This document shows, piece by piece, positions 8,195 to 15,523 of a stretch of DNA of 64,000 nt. The DNA is from Saccharothrix luteola (GTDB lineage Bacteria; Actinomycetota; Actinomycetes; Mycobacteriales; Pseudonocardiaceae). Each line of letters begins with the position of its first letter. The stretch's first letter is position 1. The position numbers and the translations under genes are program-made. The notes under the pieces were generated by a model, which saw nothing but the letters and a program-made list of their open reading frames with translations, was not told the DNA's origin and searched no databases. The stretch covers positions 186,001 to 250,000 of the forward strand of contig NZ_JAJHUO010000006.1 of NCBI RefSeq assembly GCF_020859565.1. Reading direction: 5' to 3'.

Positions 8195-8604
8195 AGTCCG
8201 TCCTCGTACATGATCTCGTCGACCAGCTCGGTGAACTGCGCCGCTTGGCGCACCAGGTCGTCGGCTGCGCGCTGGGTGACCTGCCTCGTGATGCCCGCCA
8301 GCACGGCCGCGCGCGTCGCCGAGCACTCGGCGAAGAACGCGGCCCACTCGCGCAACTCCGGCGCGAGGGAGGGCAGCAGGACCCACACGCTGGTCGGTTT
8401 GGCCCGGCCCCGGTGGGGTCGGCCCCTGGCCGCCAGCACGGCCGCCGCCGCCCTCATCGCGGCCAGGTAGGCCGTGGCGAAGCGGGTGGGCGGGTTCGGG
8501 TCGCGTTCGGCCTCGGCCAGGCACTCGCGGGCCTGTCCGAGCAGGGTCACCGCCGACGCCGGTGGTAGCGGGAGGGGAATGCGGCGGGGGAAGGTCTGAG
8601 TCAT
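8191..8604 (-). CDS. SAV_6107-family HEPN-domain protein
   Basis: A 137-residue, all-helical protein that matches the actinobacterial SAV_6107 HEPN family. HEPN domains are often RNases with an R-x4-6-H motif. The only histidine here is in RGRPHRG and has no arginine at the right spacing, so the classic RNase site is missing and a non-catalytic or RNA-binding role is more likely. The ATG at 8604 follows GGCCGCGAG. About 100 bases upstream lies a perfect SOS box, with a 15-bp hairpin in between, suggesting DNA-damage control. It is coupled to the downstream MDMPI gene by a GTGA overlap. Confidence 0.75.
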   Translation of the reverse strand: MTQTFPRRIPLPLPPASAVTLLGQARECLAEAERDPNPPTRFATAYLAAMRAAAAVLAARGRPHRGRAKPTSVWVLLPSLAPELREWAAFFAECSATRAAVLAGITRQVTQRAADDLVRQAAQFTELVDEIMYEDGL

Positions 8605-8661
8605 CTCGCGGCCTCCTCGCGGCGTCGGGACAGCGACGACCGCCGCGGGGAGACGGCGGCA

Positions 8662-8698
8662 CTTGGTGGTGGGGCGCTTCCCCCGCCCCACCACCAAG
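8662..8698. promoter_or_regulatory. 15-bp perfect hairpin in the putative HEPN leader
   Basis: Arms 8662-8676 and 8684-8698 are perfectly complementary (CTTGGTGGTGGGGCG), with a 7-base loop. It lies between the SOS box and the HEPN start, so a transcript from the box would carry it in its 5' leader. It could attenuate, or stop readthrough. Confidence 0.55.
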
Positions 8699-8705
8699 GC
8701 ATTGC

Positions 8706-8721
8706 TCGAACAAACGTTCGA
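8706..8721. promoter_or_regulatory. LexA (SOS) box
   Basis: TCGAACAAACGTTCGA is a perfect palindrome with four central bases and matches the actinobacterial/Gram-positive LexA consensus TCGAAC-N4-GTTCGA. It sits 102 bases ahead of the HEPN start on the minus strand and 66 bases ahead of the YbaK-like start on the plus strand. Confidence 0.85.
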
Positions 8722-8786
8722 GCCAGACCAGACTATCCTGCCGGCCCGGAACTCCTCAAGCCGACCGCCCGTGGTCTCATGAACAG

Positions 8787-9287
8787 GTGAGCGCACTCGA
8801 CCACCCCGGCATCCGCAAGGTGGCCGCCGCACTGTCCGAGGCGGGCCATCATGAAGCGGCGAACGGGATCCGCGTGTTGGCCGACGCCGTCCGCACCGCC
8901 GCCGCGGCGGCCGAGGCGGTGGGCGTGCCGGTCGGCGCGATCGCCAACAGCCTGATCTTCGCCGCGGTCCGCGACGGCGTCGCCACGCCGTTGCTCGTGC
9001 TCACCTCCGGCGCGCACCGCGCGGACACCGCGAAGCTCGCCGTGCTGGCGGGCGTGGACGCGATCGAACGGGCCACGCCCGCGTTCGTGCGCGAGCACAC
9101 CGGGCAGGTGATCGGCGGCGTCTCCCCGGTGGGGCACCCGGCGCCGATCCGCACGTTCGTGGACGTCGCGCTGGAGCAGTACGAGGTGGTGTGGGCAGCG
9201 GCCGGGCACCCGCACGCGGTGTACCCGACGACGTACGCGGGCCTGCTCGACCTGACCGGTGGCACGTCCGCCGAGGTCGCGCAGTGA
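8787..9287 (+). CDS. YbaK/EbsC-family protein (aminoacyl-tRNA deacylase fold)
   Basis: 166 residues from the GTG at 8787. The fold is that of YbaK and ProX, trans-editing enzymes that remove mischarged amino acids from tRNA. The usual KSL motif with the catalytic lysine reads ANSLIF here, so the lysine is replaced by asparagine, and deacylase activity of the classical type is doubtful. The block LTSGAHRADTAKLA and the C-terminal VSPVGH are as in the family. Its stop overlaps the GTG of the following acetyltransferase gene (GTGA), forming a two-gene operon. The SOS box lies upstream on this strand too. Confidence 0.82.
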   Translation: MSALDHPGIRKVAAALSEAGHHEAANGIRVLADAVRTAAAAAEAVGVPVGAIANSLIFAAVRDGVATPLLVLTSGAHRADTAKLAVLAGVDAIERATPAFVREHTGQVIGGVSPVGHPAPIRTFVDVALEQYEVVWAAAGHPHAVYPTTYAGLLDLTGGTSAEVAQ

Positions 9288-9844
9288 CCGCCGCGCCGTC
9301 CCAGCGGGTCGTCGCGCTGTCCGCGCGGGAGTTGAACGTCCGGCTGGACGAGGCGCTCGCGCTCTACGTCAGCGCGATGGAGTACCCGCCCGGCACGGCC
9401 GAGCAGCGCGCACCCATGTGGTTGGCGCACATGCTGCGCGACGGGTGGCGGTGCGTGGTGGCGCTGGGCGAGCAGGACGAGCTGATCGGGATCGGGTACG
9501 GGTACCGGGGCTCGGTCGGCCAGTGGTGGCACGAGCAGGTGCGGCACGGGTTGACGCTGGTGTCCGGGCCGAGGGCGGTCGAGGAGTGGATGCACGACTA
9601 CTTCGAGCTGACCGAGCTGCACGTGCTGCCGCGGGCGCAGGGGCGAGGGGTCGGCGAGCAGTTGCTGCGGAACCTGGTGGACGGTGTGCCCAGCTCGCGG
9701 GTGCTGTTGTCGACGCCGGAAGGGCCCAGCAAGGCGTGGCGGTTGTACCGGCGGGTGGGGTTCGTGGACGTGCTGCGGCACTACCAGTTCACCGGCGATC
9801 CGCGGCCGTTTGCGGTGTTGGGGCGGGTTTTGCCGCTCGGGTGA
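9284..9844 (+). CDS. GNAT-family N-acetyltransferase (Rv2170-like)
   Basis: 186 residues, starting at the GTG that overlaps the YbaK stop. The acetyl-CoA pyrophosphate-binding loop is visible as RAQGRGVGEQLLRNLV (about 125-140), preceded by the beta-strand ELTELHVLP and followed by STPEGPSKAWRLYRRVGF. By position, beside lppM and the metF-like gene, it is the counterpart of M. tuberculosis Rv2170, reported to acetylate isoniazid; the natural substrate is unknown. Directly after the stop begins the first copy of a long palindromic repeat. Confidence 0.82.
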   Translation: MTAAPSQRVVALSARELNVRLDEALALYVSAMEYPPGTAEQRAPMWLAHMLRDGWRCVVALGEQDELIGIGYGYRGSVGQWWHEQVRHGLTLVSGPRAVEEWMHDYFELTELHVLPRAQGRGVGEQLLRNLVDGVPSSRVLLSTPEGPSKAWRLYRRVGFVDVLRHYQFTGDPRPFAVLGRVLPLG

Positions 9845-9883
9845 AGCTGCTCGGGTGAGGGTGAAGCTTCAAAGATTGAAAGA

Positions 9884-10102
9884 GTCCTCGCCGGACGGGC
9901 AGATCAGCAGGATGACGGCCGGTGGGTGGGGATGTGCCGGGTCCGTTGTCGGTCCGGGTTTCGTGTCATCCCACCGACCTCCCTACGGGCTACCACACGT
10001 GTCAAGGGGGGCGGCATAGGTGAACGCCGACAGGTATCGGTGAGACAGCGCCCCCCTTGACACGCGCGGTAGGGCGGAGCCAGGTCGGCGGGATGACACG
10101 AA
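9884..10102 (+). repeat. Long palindromic intergenic element, copy 1
   Basis: The element starts with a conserved 33-bp box (9884-9916, containing CGGACGGGCAGATCAGCAGG), then 43 less conserved bases, then two 52-bp arms in inverted orientation: 9960-10011 and 10051-10102 around a 39-base loop. The arms end in TTCGTGTCATCCC outside and AAGGGGGG inside. It is followed at 10103-10121 by a small 8-bp hairpin. Two more copies lie near 47.2-47.7 kb. Apparent peptides in this region come from the repeat, and their frame is not kept between copies. Confidence 0.9.
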
Positions 10103-10160
10103 GCCCTCCCATTGGGAGGGCGAAGGCGTGCCAGTGGACGAGGTGAGGGCCGGGGGTTGG

Positions 10161-10787
10161 CTAGAAGGGGGAGACGAAGCCGGAGGCTTGGAGGTACTTG
10201 CCGGCGTTCAGGCCTTCGATCTTGCGCAGCTTCGAGTAGACGACGCGTTCGCCGAAGTTGCCCTCGACGGTGCGGACGTGGGTGGCCTTGCGGCCCGTCC
10301 GGTCGTACTTGACTTCTACGACGAGGCCCACGTGGGCGTGCATGTCCGGGTAGTTGCCGTAGACGACGGCGTCGCCGGGTGCCACGTCGCGCTCGGAGAT
10401 GTCCTTCCACCGGCCGTTGGCCTTGCCCCACTTCTGCCAGTAGGTCGCCCAGTGGCCCTGGTCCAGGACGGAGGCGCCGGGTGCCGGGCGCATCGACGGC
10501 CTGTCCGGCACGCCGGCGGTGGTCCAGGCCCAGTTCACGAAGACGCCGCACCACTCGGCCGGGCGAAGCACGCCCTGGCCCGCCACCTGGTACTGCGGCG
10601 GGTAGTAGTTGCCGTTGCCCTCGCGTTGGCCGACCTGGCGCAGGGCGTGGTCGACGATCTCCTGCCTGATGCGCCACTCGGCCTGGTCGCCCAGCGGTTG
10701 GGCTTGGCCGAGTGCGGGCGACCCGGCGACCAGCAGCGCGCCGGCCAGTACCACGCCGAGTGCGGCACGCATCGCACGTCCGGTCAT
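10161..10787 (-). CDS. Secreted CHAP-domain amidase/peptidase
   Basis: 208 residues with a signal peptide (MTGRAMRAALGVVLAGALLV, cleavage near ALGQAQP), so it is exported. The CHAP fold of cysteine peptidases and amidases acting on peptidoglycan is suggested by the nucleophile in AEWCGVFVNWAW (about residue 88) and the histidine in HAHVGLVVEV (about residue 150). The ATG at 10787 is preceded by GAGGGGGA at proper distance. The likely role is cell-wall turnover. The stop lies just beyond palindromic repeat copy 1. Confidence 0.8.
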   Translation of the reverse strand: MTGRAMRAALGVVLAGALLVAGSPALGQAQPLGDQAEWRIRQEIVDHALRQVGQREGNGNYYPPQYQVAGQGVLRPAEWCGVFVNWAWTTAGVPDRPSMRPAPGASVLDQGHWATYWQKWGKANGRWKDISERDVAPGDAVVYGNYPDMHAHVGLVVEVKYDRTGRKATHVRTVEGNFGERVVYSKLRKIEGLNAGKYLQASGFVSPF

Positions 10788-10834
10788 CAGGTCGTCCCCC
10801 TCGGTCGTTCCGCCCACGACATCAAACACCTGAT

Positions 10835-10867
10835 CCGGTGACCTCGGCGTGAGGCCGAGGTCACCGG
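10835..10867. terminator. 14-bp perfect hairpin downstream of the DUF885 gene
   Basis: Stem 10835-10848 with 10854-10867 (CCGGTGACCTCGGC) and a GTGAG loop, seven bases beyond the DUF885 stop on the minus strand. It also insulates the CHAP promoter. Confidence 0.8.
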
Positions 10868-10873
10868 GTCGGA

Positions 10874-12553
10874 TCAGAGTTCCGTGAGCCGCTCACGAAG
10901 AGTGTCCAACCCCATGGCCCCCATCTCCAAGGCCTGCCGGTGGAACGTCTTCAGGTCGAACGCGTCACCGTGCCGGGCGCGGGCGTCGTCGCGGGCCGCC
11001 AGCCACAGCCGCTCGCCCAGCTTGTACGACGGGGCCTGGCCCGGCCAGCCCAGGTAGCGGTCGATCTCGTCGCGCACGTGCGCCGGGTCGGTGATGGTGC
11101 GGGTGAGCATGAACTCCAGGCCGAGGTCCGGGGTCCACCGCTCGCCCTCGTGGAAGCCGGTGCCCTTGGGGATCTCCAGCTCCAGGTGCATGCCGATGTC
11201 GATGATCACGCGGGCCGCGCGGAACAGGTGCGCGTCGAGCATGCCGAGCAGGTCGCCGTCGTCCTCCAGGTAGCCGAGCTCGCGCATCAGCCGCTCCGCG
11301 TACAGCGCCCAGCCCTCGCCGTGGCCCGACACCCAGCACAGGAGGCTCTGGAACTCGTTCAGCTTCCCCGCCTGGTAGACGGCCGTGGCGACCTGGAGGT
11401 GGTGGCCGGGCACGCCCTCGTGGTAGACGGTCGTGACCTCGCGCCAGGTGGAGAACGTCTCCTTGTCGTCCGGCACGGACCACCACATGCGGCCGGGACG
11501 GGAGAAGTCCGGCGTGGGGCCGCTGTAGTACGCGCCGACACCGCCGCCGGGCGGCGCGATGCGGCACTCCAGCTTCATCAGCTCGTCCGGCAGGTCGAAG
11601 TGCACGCCGCGCACGTCCTGCAACGCCTTGTCCGACAGCTCCTGCATCCACGACCGCAGGCCGTCCTTGCCGTGCACCAGGTAGCGGGAATCGGCGTCCA
11701 GCGCGGCGGCGGCCTCGGCGAGGGTGGCGCCCGGCTTGATCCGGTTCGCGACCTGCTTCATCTCGGTCTCGAGGCGGGTGAACTCCTCCCAGCCCCACTC
11801 GTAGGCCTCGGCCAGGTCGAGACGGGAGCCGGTGAAGTAGCGGGACTGGAGCCGGTAGACGTCCTCGCCGACGGCGTCCTTCTTCGGCGCCTTGGGCGCG
11901 AGGTCGTCGCGCAGGAACGCGGCCAGGTCGCCGTAGGACTCCGCGGCGGCCTTCGCGCCGGCTTCGAGCTCGGTGCGCAGCGCGCCGTCCGCGGGGGCGT
12001 CGGCGATCAGGGTGGCGAAGAACGACTTGCCACCGGTGCGGCCCGCCCAGGTGTCGCACTGCTCGGCGACCTTGCTGACCTGCCGCAACGCCGAGACGTG
12101 GCCCTTGTCGGCGGCGTAGGCCAGTCCCGCGCGCAGGTTCGCCACGGCCTCCGGCACGGCGGTGAGCCGCTTGGCGATCACGGCCCAGTCGTCGGCGGTC
12201 TCGGTGGGCATCTGGTCGAACACCTCGCGCAGCGACTGCACGGGGCTCGCGATGACGTTGAGGTGGCCCTCCATCTGCCCGGCCTCGTAGAGCTCGACGT
12301 CGAGGCCGACCCGCTCCAGGAACACGGCCTTCGCGTCCGCCTCGGACTTGTCGGCGGGCTCGGCGGCGGTGATCGCGGCGAGCGCGTTGCGCGACAGCTC
12401 GTTGCGGGCGGCGTGCCCCTCCGGCGAGTAGTCGGTGAGCCGGTCGTCGTGGCCGGGCTTGCCGATGAACGTCGCGGTCAACGGGTCCGCGGCCGCGTAA
12501 TCGGCTACGAACTGGTTGCTGATGCCGTGCACGCCGGCGGAGGAGGTTGACAT
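10874..12553 (-). CDS. DUF885 family zinc metallopeptidase-like protein
   Basis: About 559 residues of the DUF885 family, related to thermolysin/M3-like gluzincins. The zinc motif HEGVPGHH is visible (about residue 375) with the downstream glutamate region SGHGEGWALYAERLMRELGY. No signal peptide is seen, so it is probably a cytoplasmic oligopeptidase or carboxypeptidase. Two starts are possible: ATG 12553 (used here) and GTG 12562. The only ribosome-binding site (CGGAGGT) is 12 bases from the first and 3 from the second, so the start is uncertain. It is divergent from the lppM-like gene across about 105 bases. Confidence 0.85.
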   Translation of the reverse strand: MSTSSAGVHGISNQFVADYAAADPLTATFIGKPGHDDRLTDYSPEGHAARNELSRNALAAITAAEPADKSEADAKAVFLERVGLDVELYEAGQMEGHLNVIASPVQSLREVFDQMPTETADDWAVIAKRLTAVPEAVANLRAGLAYAADKGHVSALRQVSKVAEQCDTWAGRTGGKSFFATLIADAPADGALRTELEAGAKAAAESYGDLAAFLRDDLAPKAPKKDAVGEDVYRLQSRYFTGSRLDLAEAYEWGWEEFTRLETEMKQVANRIKPGATLAEAAAALDADSRYLVHGKDGLRSWMQELSDKALQDVRGVHFDLPDELMKLECRIAPPGGGVGAYYSGPTPDFSRPGRMWWSVPDDKETFSTWREVTTVYHEGVPGHHLQVATAVYQAGKLNEFQSLLCWVSGHGEGWALYAERLMRELGYLEDDGDLLGMLDAHLFRAARVIIDIGMHLELEIPKGTGFHEGERWTPDLGLEFMLTRTITDPAHVRDEIDRYLGWPGQAPSYKLGERLWLAARDDARARHGDAFDLKTFHRQALEMGAMGLDTLRERLTEL

Positions 12554-12658
12554 GCGCCGCACGTTACCTCCGGGCCGTGTCCCTCCAACAGGTAATTAGC
12601 CACGCTCACGATCGTGTGTCGTCGGTCAACTTTTGACCGTGGCCGGCAGGATGGCCGG

Positions 12659-13309
12659 GTGCCCAGGGCCTCCGCGCTCCTCCTGCCGGTTCTCCTCCTC
12701 GCGCTGTTCGCGCTGACGGGGTGCGTGCGGCTGCACGCCGCCATGGCGTTGTCCACCGACGACCGCGTGTCCGGCGAGATCATCGCCGCCACACCGCCGA
12801 CCAAGGACAACGACCCCGGCCCGCAGTTGAAGGTGCCGAACGAGCTGGCCAGCCGCGTCAGCACCAAGCCGTACAAGGTGGACGACTACGTCGGCACGCA
12901 GCTGTCGTTCAACGGGCTGTCGTTCGACGAGGTTCGGGCGCTGTCGGTGGCGACGAGCGCGTCGTCGAGCCGCTACCAGCTGACGTTCCGGCGGTCCGGC
13001 GACCTGGTCACGCTGTCGGGGTCGGTCGACTTGACGCAGGTGCCGCCGGAGCGCGCCGACATCCAGGTGAAGATCAGCTTTCCGGGTGAAATCATCGACA
13101 CGAACGGGCGAGAGGAGGACAACGCGACCATCGCGTGGTCCCCGAAGCCCGGCCAGGCCTCGATGTTGAGCGCGACGGTCCGCTACGCCGGCGCCAACTC
13201 GGTGTCGTACGTCGGCTGGACCATGCTGGTGGCCGGATTGACCGGTGGTGCGGCGCTCATCGTGCTGATCCTCGCGATCGTCGCCCACCGCCGCCACCAA
13301 GTCGCCTAA
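12659..13309 (+). CDS. lppM: LppM-like lipoprotein (DUF3153)
   Basis: 216 residues from the GTG at 12659. A lipoprotein signal ends in ALTGC with the lipidated cysteine at residue 22, and a second hydrophobic segment (about 185-207, VGWTMLVAGLTGGAALIVLI) closes the protein before a short basic tail. So it is anchored at both ends, with the central beta-rich domain outside. It matches M. tuberculosis LppM (Rv2171), whose exposed domain binds phosphoinositide-type lipids and affects phagosome maturation; the role in a soil organism is unknown. The neighbours GNAT and metF-like keep the mycobacterial order. Confidence 0.85.
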   Translation: MPRASALLLPVLLLALFALTGCVRLHAAMALSTDDRVSGEIIAATPPTKDNDPGPQLKVPNELASRVSTKPYKVDDYVGTQLSFNGLSFDEVRALSVATSASSSRYQLTFRRSGDLVTLSGSVDLTQVPPERADIQVKISFPGEIIDTNGREEDNATIAWSPKPGQASMLSATVRYAGANSVSYVGWTMLVAGLTGGAALIVLILAIVAHRRHQVA

Positions 13310-13323
13310 CCGCAGATCCGGTT

Positions 13324-13416
13324 CCGGTGACGGCCCCGCCAGGTCGCCTGAGCCCGAGGTCGGGGGTCGGCATCCGACCTTCGGTTACGCCCGACGTTGC
13401 CCGAGGCCGTCACCGG
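13324..13416. terminator. Composite hairpin between convergent lppM and metF genes
   Basis: An outer perfect 12-bp stem (CCGGTGACGGCC, 13324-13335 with 13405-13416) encloses a smaller one (GGTCGG-CAT-CCGACC near 13365-13379). It is positioned to end both converging transcripts. Confidence 0.6.
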
Positions 13417-13425
13417 TTACACACC

Positions 13426-13465
13426 GCGACCTCGCCCGCGACGCCGGAGGCGGCGCAATCCTACA
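13426..13465 (-). repeat. 40-bp post-stop repeat, copy A
   Basis: Read on the minus strand, these 40 bases start at the last bases of the metF reading frame (TGTAG) and continue with GGCGTCGCGGGCGAGGTCGC. They match 20701-20740, after the pknL stop, at 38 of 40 positions. Confidence 0.85.
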
Positions 13466-14348
13466 GAGCGCGGGCTGGGACAAGGCCCAGGCGGCTGACG
13501 ATCTCCCGGGTCGCCTTCGACCGGTTGAAGGTGTAGAAGTGCAGGCACGGGACGCCCTCGGCGAGCAGCCGCTCCCCCACCTCGGTCACCAGGTCGATGC
13601 CGGCCGCGCGGAAGCCCGCCGGGTCGTCGGCGTACGGGTCGAGGCGGCGCGCCACCGAGTCCGGCACGGGCGCGCCCGACAGCTCCACCGTCTTGGCCAG
13701 CGTCCGCGGCGTCGTCAACGGCATGACGCCGGGGATCAGCACGGTGTCGCAGCCGCGTGCGGCGACCCGGTCGCGCAGGCGCAGGAAGTCCTCCGGCTCG
13801 AAGAACAGCTGCGCGATGGCGAAGTCGGCGCCGGCGCGCAGCTTGCGCACCAGGTACTCGGTGTCGGAGTCCAGGTCGGTCGACCGGGGGTGGCCGTAGG
13901 GCGAGGCCGCCACGCCGACGCAGAAGTCGCCCAGCTCACGGCACAGCCGGACGAGCTCCTCGGCGTAGGTCAGGCCCTCCGGGTGCGCCACCCACTCGCC
14001 GTTCGGATCGCCGGGGGGATCGCCGCGCACGGCGAGGATGTTGCGCACGCCGACGGCCGCGTACCAGCCGATGACGTTGCGCAGCTCGGCCACCGAGTGG
14101 TCGACCAGCGTGAGGTGCGCCATCGGCAGCAGGGTCGTCTCCTGCGCCACCCGGCTGGTGGTGCGGATCGTCCGGTCGCGCTGCGAGCCGCCCGCGCCGT
14201 AGGTGATGGACACGAAAGCCGGGTCGAACGCTTCCAGCTCGCGGATCGCCCGCCAGAGGATGGTCTCCTCGTTCGCGTCGCGCGGGGGGAAGAACTCGAC
14301 GGAGAACACAGGGGTTCCCCTGTGCAGGCGTTCGACCACCGACGTCAT
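13461..14348 (-). CDS. metF: 5,10-methylenetetrahydrofolate reductase family protein
   Basis: 295 residues with the TIM-barrel MetF signatures FSVEFFPPRD (N-terminus), VSITYGAGGSQRDRT, LAVRGDPPGD and AIAQLFFEPEDFL. The enzyme reduces methylene-THF to methyl-THF for methionine synthesis, usually with FAD and NADH. By position it corresponds to M. tuberculosis Rv2172c, a MetF-like protein. The ATG at 14348 lies about 105 bases from the divergent GGPP synthase start. The stop is embedded in a 40-bp sequence that is repeated after pknL. Confidence 0.88.
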   Translation of the reverse strand: MTSVVERLHRGTPVFSVEFFPPRDANEETILWRAIRELEAFDPAFVSITYGAGGSQRDRTIRTTSRVAQETTLLPMAHLTLVDHSVAELRNVIGWYAAVGVRNILAVRGDPPGDPNGEWVAHPEGLTYAEELVRLCRELGDFCVGVAASPYGHPRSTDLDSDTEYLVRKLRAGADFAIAQLFFEPEDFLRLRDRVAARGCDTVLIPGVMPLTTPRTLAKTVELSGAPVPDSVARRLDPYADDPAGFRAAGIDLVTEVGERLLAEGVPCLHFYTFNRSKATREIVSRLGLVPARAL

Positions 14349-14453
14349 GCCGCACAGCCTAGAGGTTCGCCCGAGGCGTGGAAGCAGGCTGTCACTGGAT
14401 GGGACGAGCCCCCCGGTTGGGCACCCCGAAGTCGCAGAGGTGACCATAGACGG

Positions 14454-15521
14454 GTGCCGCCCCACCCGTTGGACCTCGAACTGCCCAAGCACGTCGACGA
14501 AGCGCTGGCCGCTTATCTGGCCGACCGCCGGGCACTGGGTGCGCGCATGGAGGAGAACTTCACGAGCGCGGTCGACGCGCTGGCCGACTTCGTCCTCGGC
14601 GGCGGCAAGCGGATCCGGCCCACGTTCGCCTGGTGGGGCTGGCGGGCGGCGGGCGGCGACCCGGAGGGCGAGCTGGCCGAGGCCGTGCTCACGGCGGTCA
14701 GCTCTCTGGAGCTGATCCAGGCCTGCGCGCTGGTGCACGACGACCTGATGGACGCCTCCGAGACCCGCCGCGGCATGCCGACCGTGCACGTCCGGTTCGC
14801 CCGCAAGCACCGCGACGAGGGCTGGCTCGGCGAGCCCGAGCGGTTCGGGCTGGCCGCGTCCGTGCTGATCGGGGACGTGGCGCTGGCCTGGGCGGACGAC
14901 ATGCTGTTCGCCGCGGGTCTGCCGACCGACGCGTTGCAGCGGCTGAGCCTGCCGTGGCGGGACATGCGCACCGAGATGCTGGCCGGCCAGTACCTCGACG
15001 TGCTCACGCAGGCGCGCGGCGACAGCTCGCCGGACGCGGCGCTGCGCATCGACCGGCTCAAGACCGCCGCCTACACCGTGGAACGGCCGCTGCACATGGG
15101 CGCGGCGATCGGCGGGGCGTCGCCGGAGCTGGTGGACGGCCTGCGCTCGTTCGGCACGGACATCGGCGTGGCGTTCCAGCTGCGCGACGACCTGCTCGGC
15201 GTGTTCGGCGACCCGGCGGTCACCGGCAAGCCCGCGGGCGACGACCTGCGCGAGGGCAAGCGGACGCTGCTGGTCGCGCTGGGCATGGAGTTCGGCGCGG
15301 ACGTGCTGCACGAGGCGCTGGGCAAGCCCGACCTGGACGTGGCCACGGTGGACGAGGTGCGCGCGCGGCTGCGCGAGGTCGGCGCGGTGGACGCCGTCGA
15401 GGAGCGGATCGCCGAGCTGACCGGGTCCGCGCTGCGGGCCCTGGACCGGTCGCCGATCGCCGAACCGGCCGGTGCGCGGTTGGCGGAGCTCGCGATCAGC
15501 GCCACCAAGAGGACCTCCTGA
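14454..15521 (+). CDS. crtE: Geranylgeranyl diphosphate synthase (polyprenyl synthetase)
   Basis: 355 residues from the GTG at 14454. Polyprenyl synthetase motifs: GGGKRIRPTF, the first aspartate-rich motif VHDDLMD (D96-D100), and FQLRDDLLGVFGD (D245-D246), with GKPAGDDLREGKRT after it. It condenses IPP with allylic diphosphates to C20. It sits at the idsA2 (Rv2173) position but is immediately followed by crtI (ATG three bases after the stop) and crtB, so its main job here is probably to feed carotenoid synthesis, while it may also supply other prenyl chains. Confidence 0.88.
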   Translation: MPPHPLDLELPKHVDEALAAYLADRRALGARMEENFTSAVDALADFVLGGGKRIRPTFAWWGWRAAGGDPEGELAEAVLTAVSSLELIQACALVHDDLMDASETRRGMPTVHVRFARKHRDEGWLGEPERFGLAASVLIGDVALAWADDMLFAAGLPTDALQRLSLPWRDMRTEMLAGQYLDVLTQARGDSSPDAALRIDRLKTAAYTVERPLHMGAAIGGASPELVDGLRSFGTDIGVAFQLRDDLLGVFGDPAVTGKPAGDDLREGKRTLLVALGMEFGADVLHEALGKPDLDVATVDEVRARLREVGAVDAVEERIAELTGSALRALDRSPIAEPAGARLAELAISATKRTS

Positions 15522-15523
15522 CG

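Noticed and set aside
13539-14453. Long plus-strand frame upstream of the GGPP synthase
   Set aside because: It is antisense to metF and shows Arg/Ala/His-rich shadow composition; the real synthase start is the GTG at 14454.
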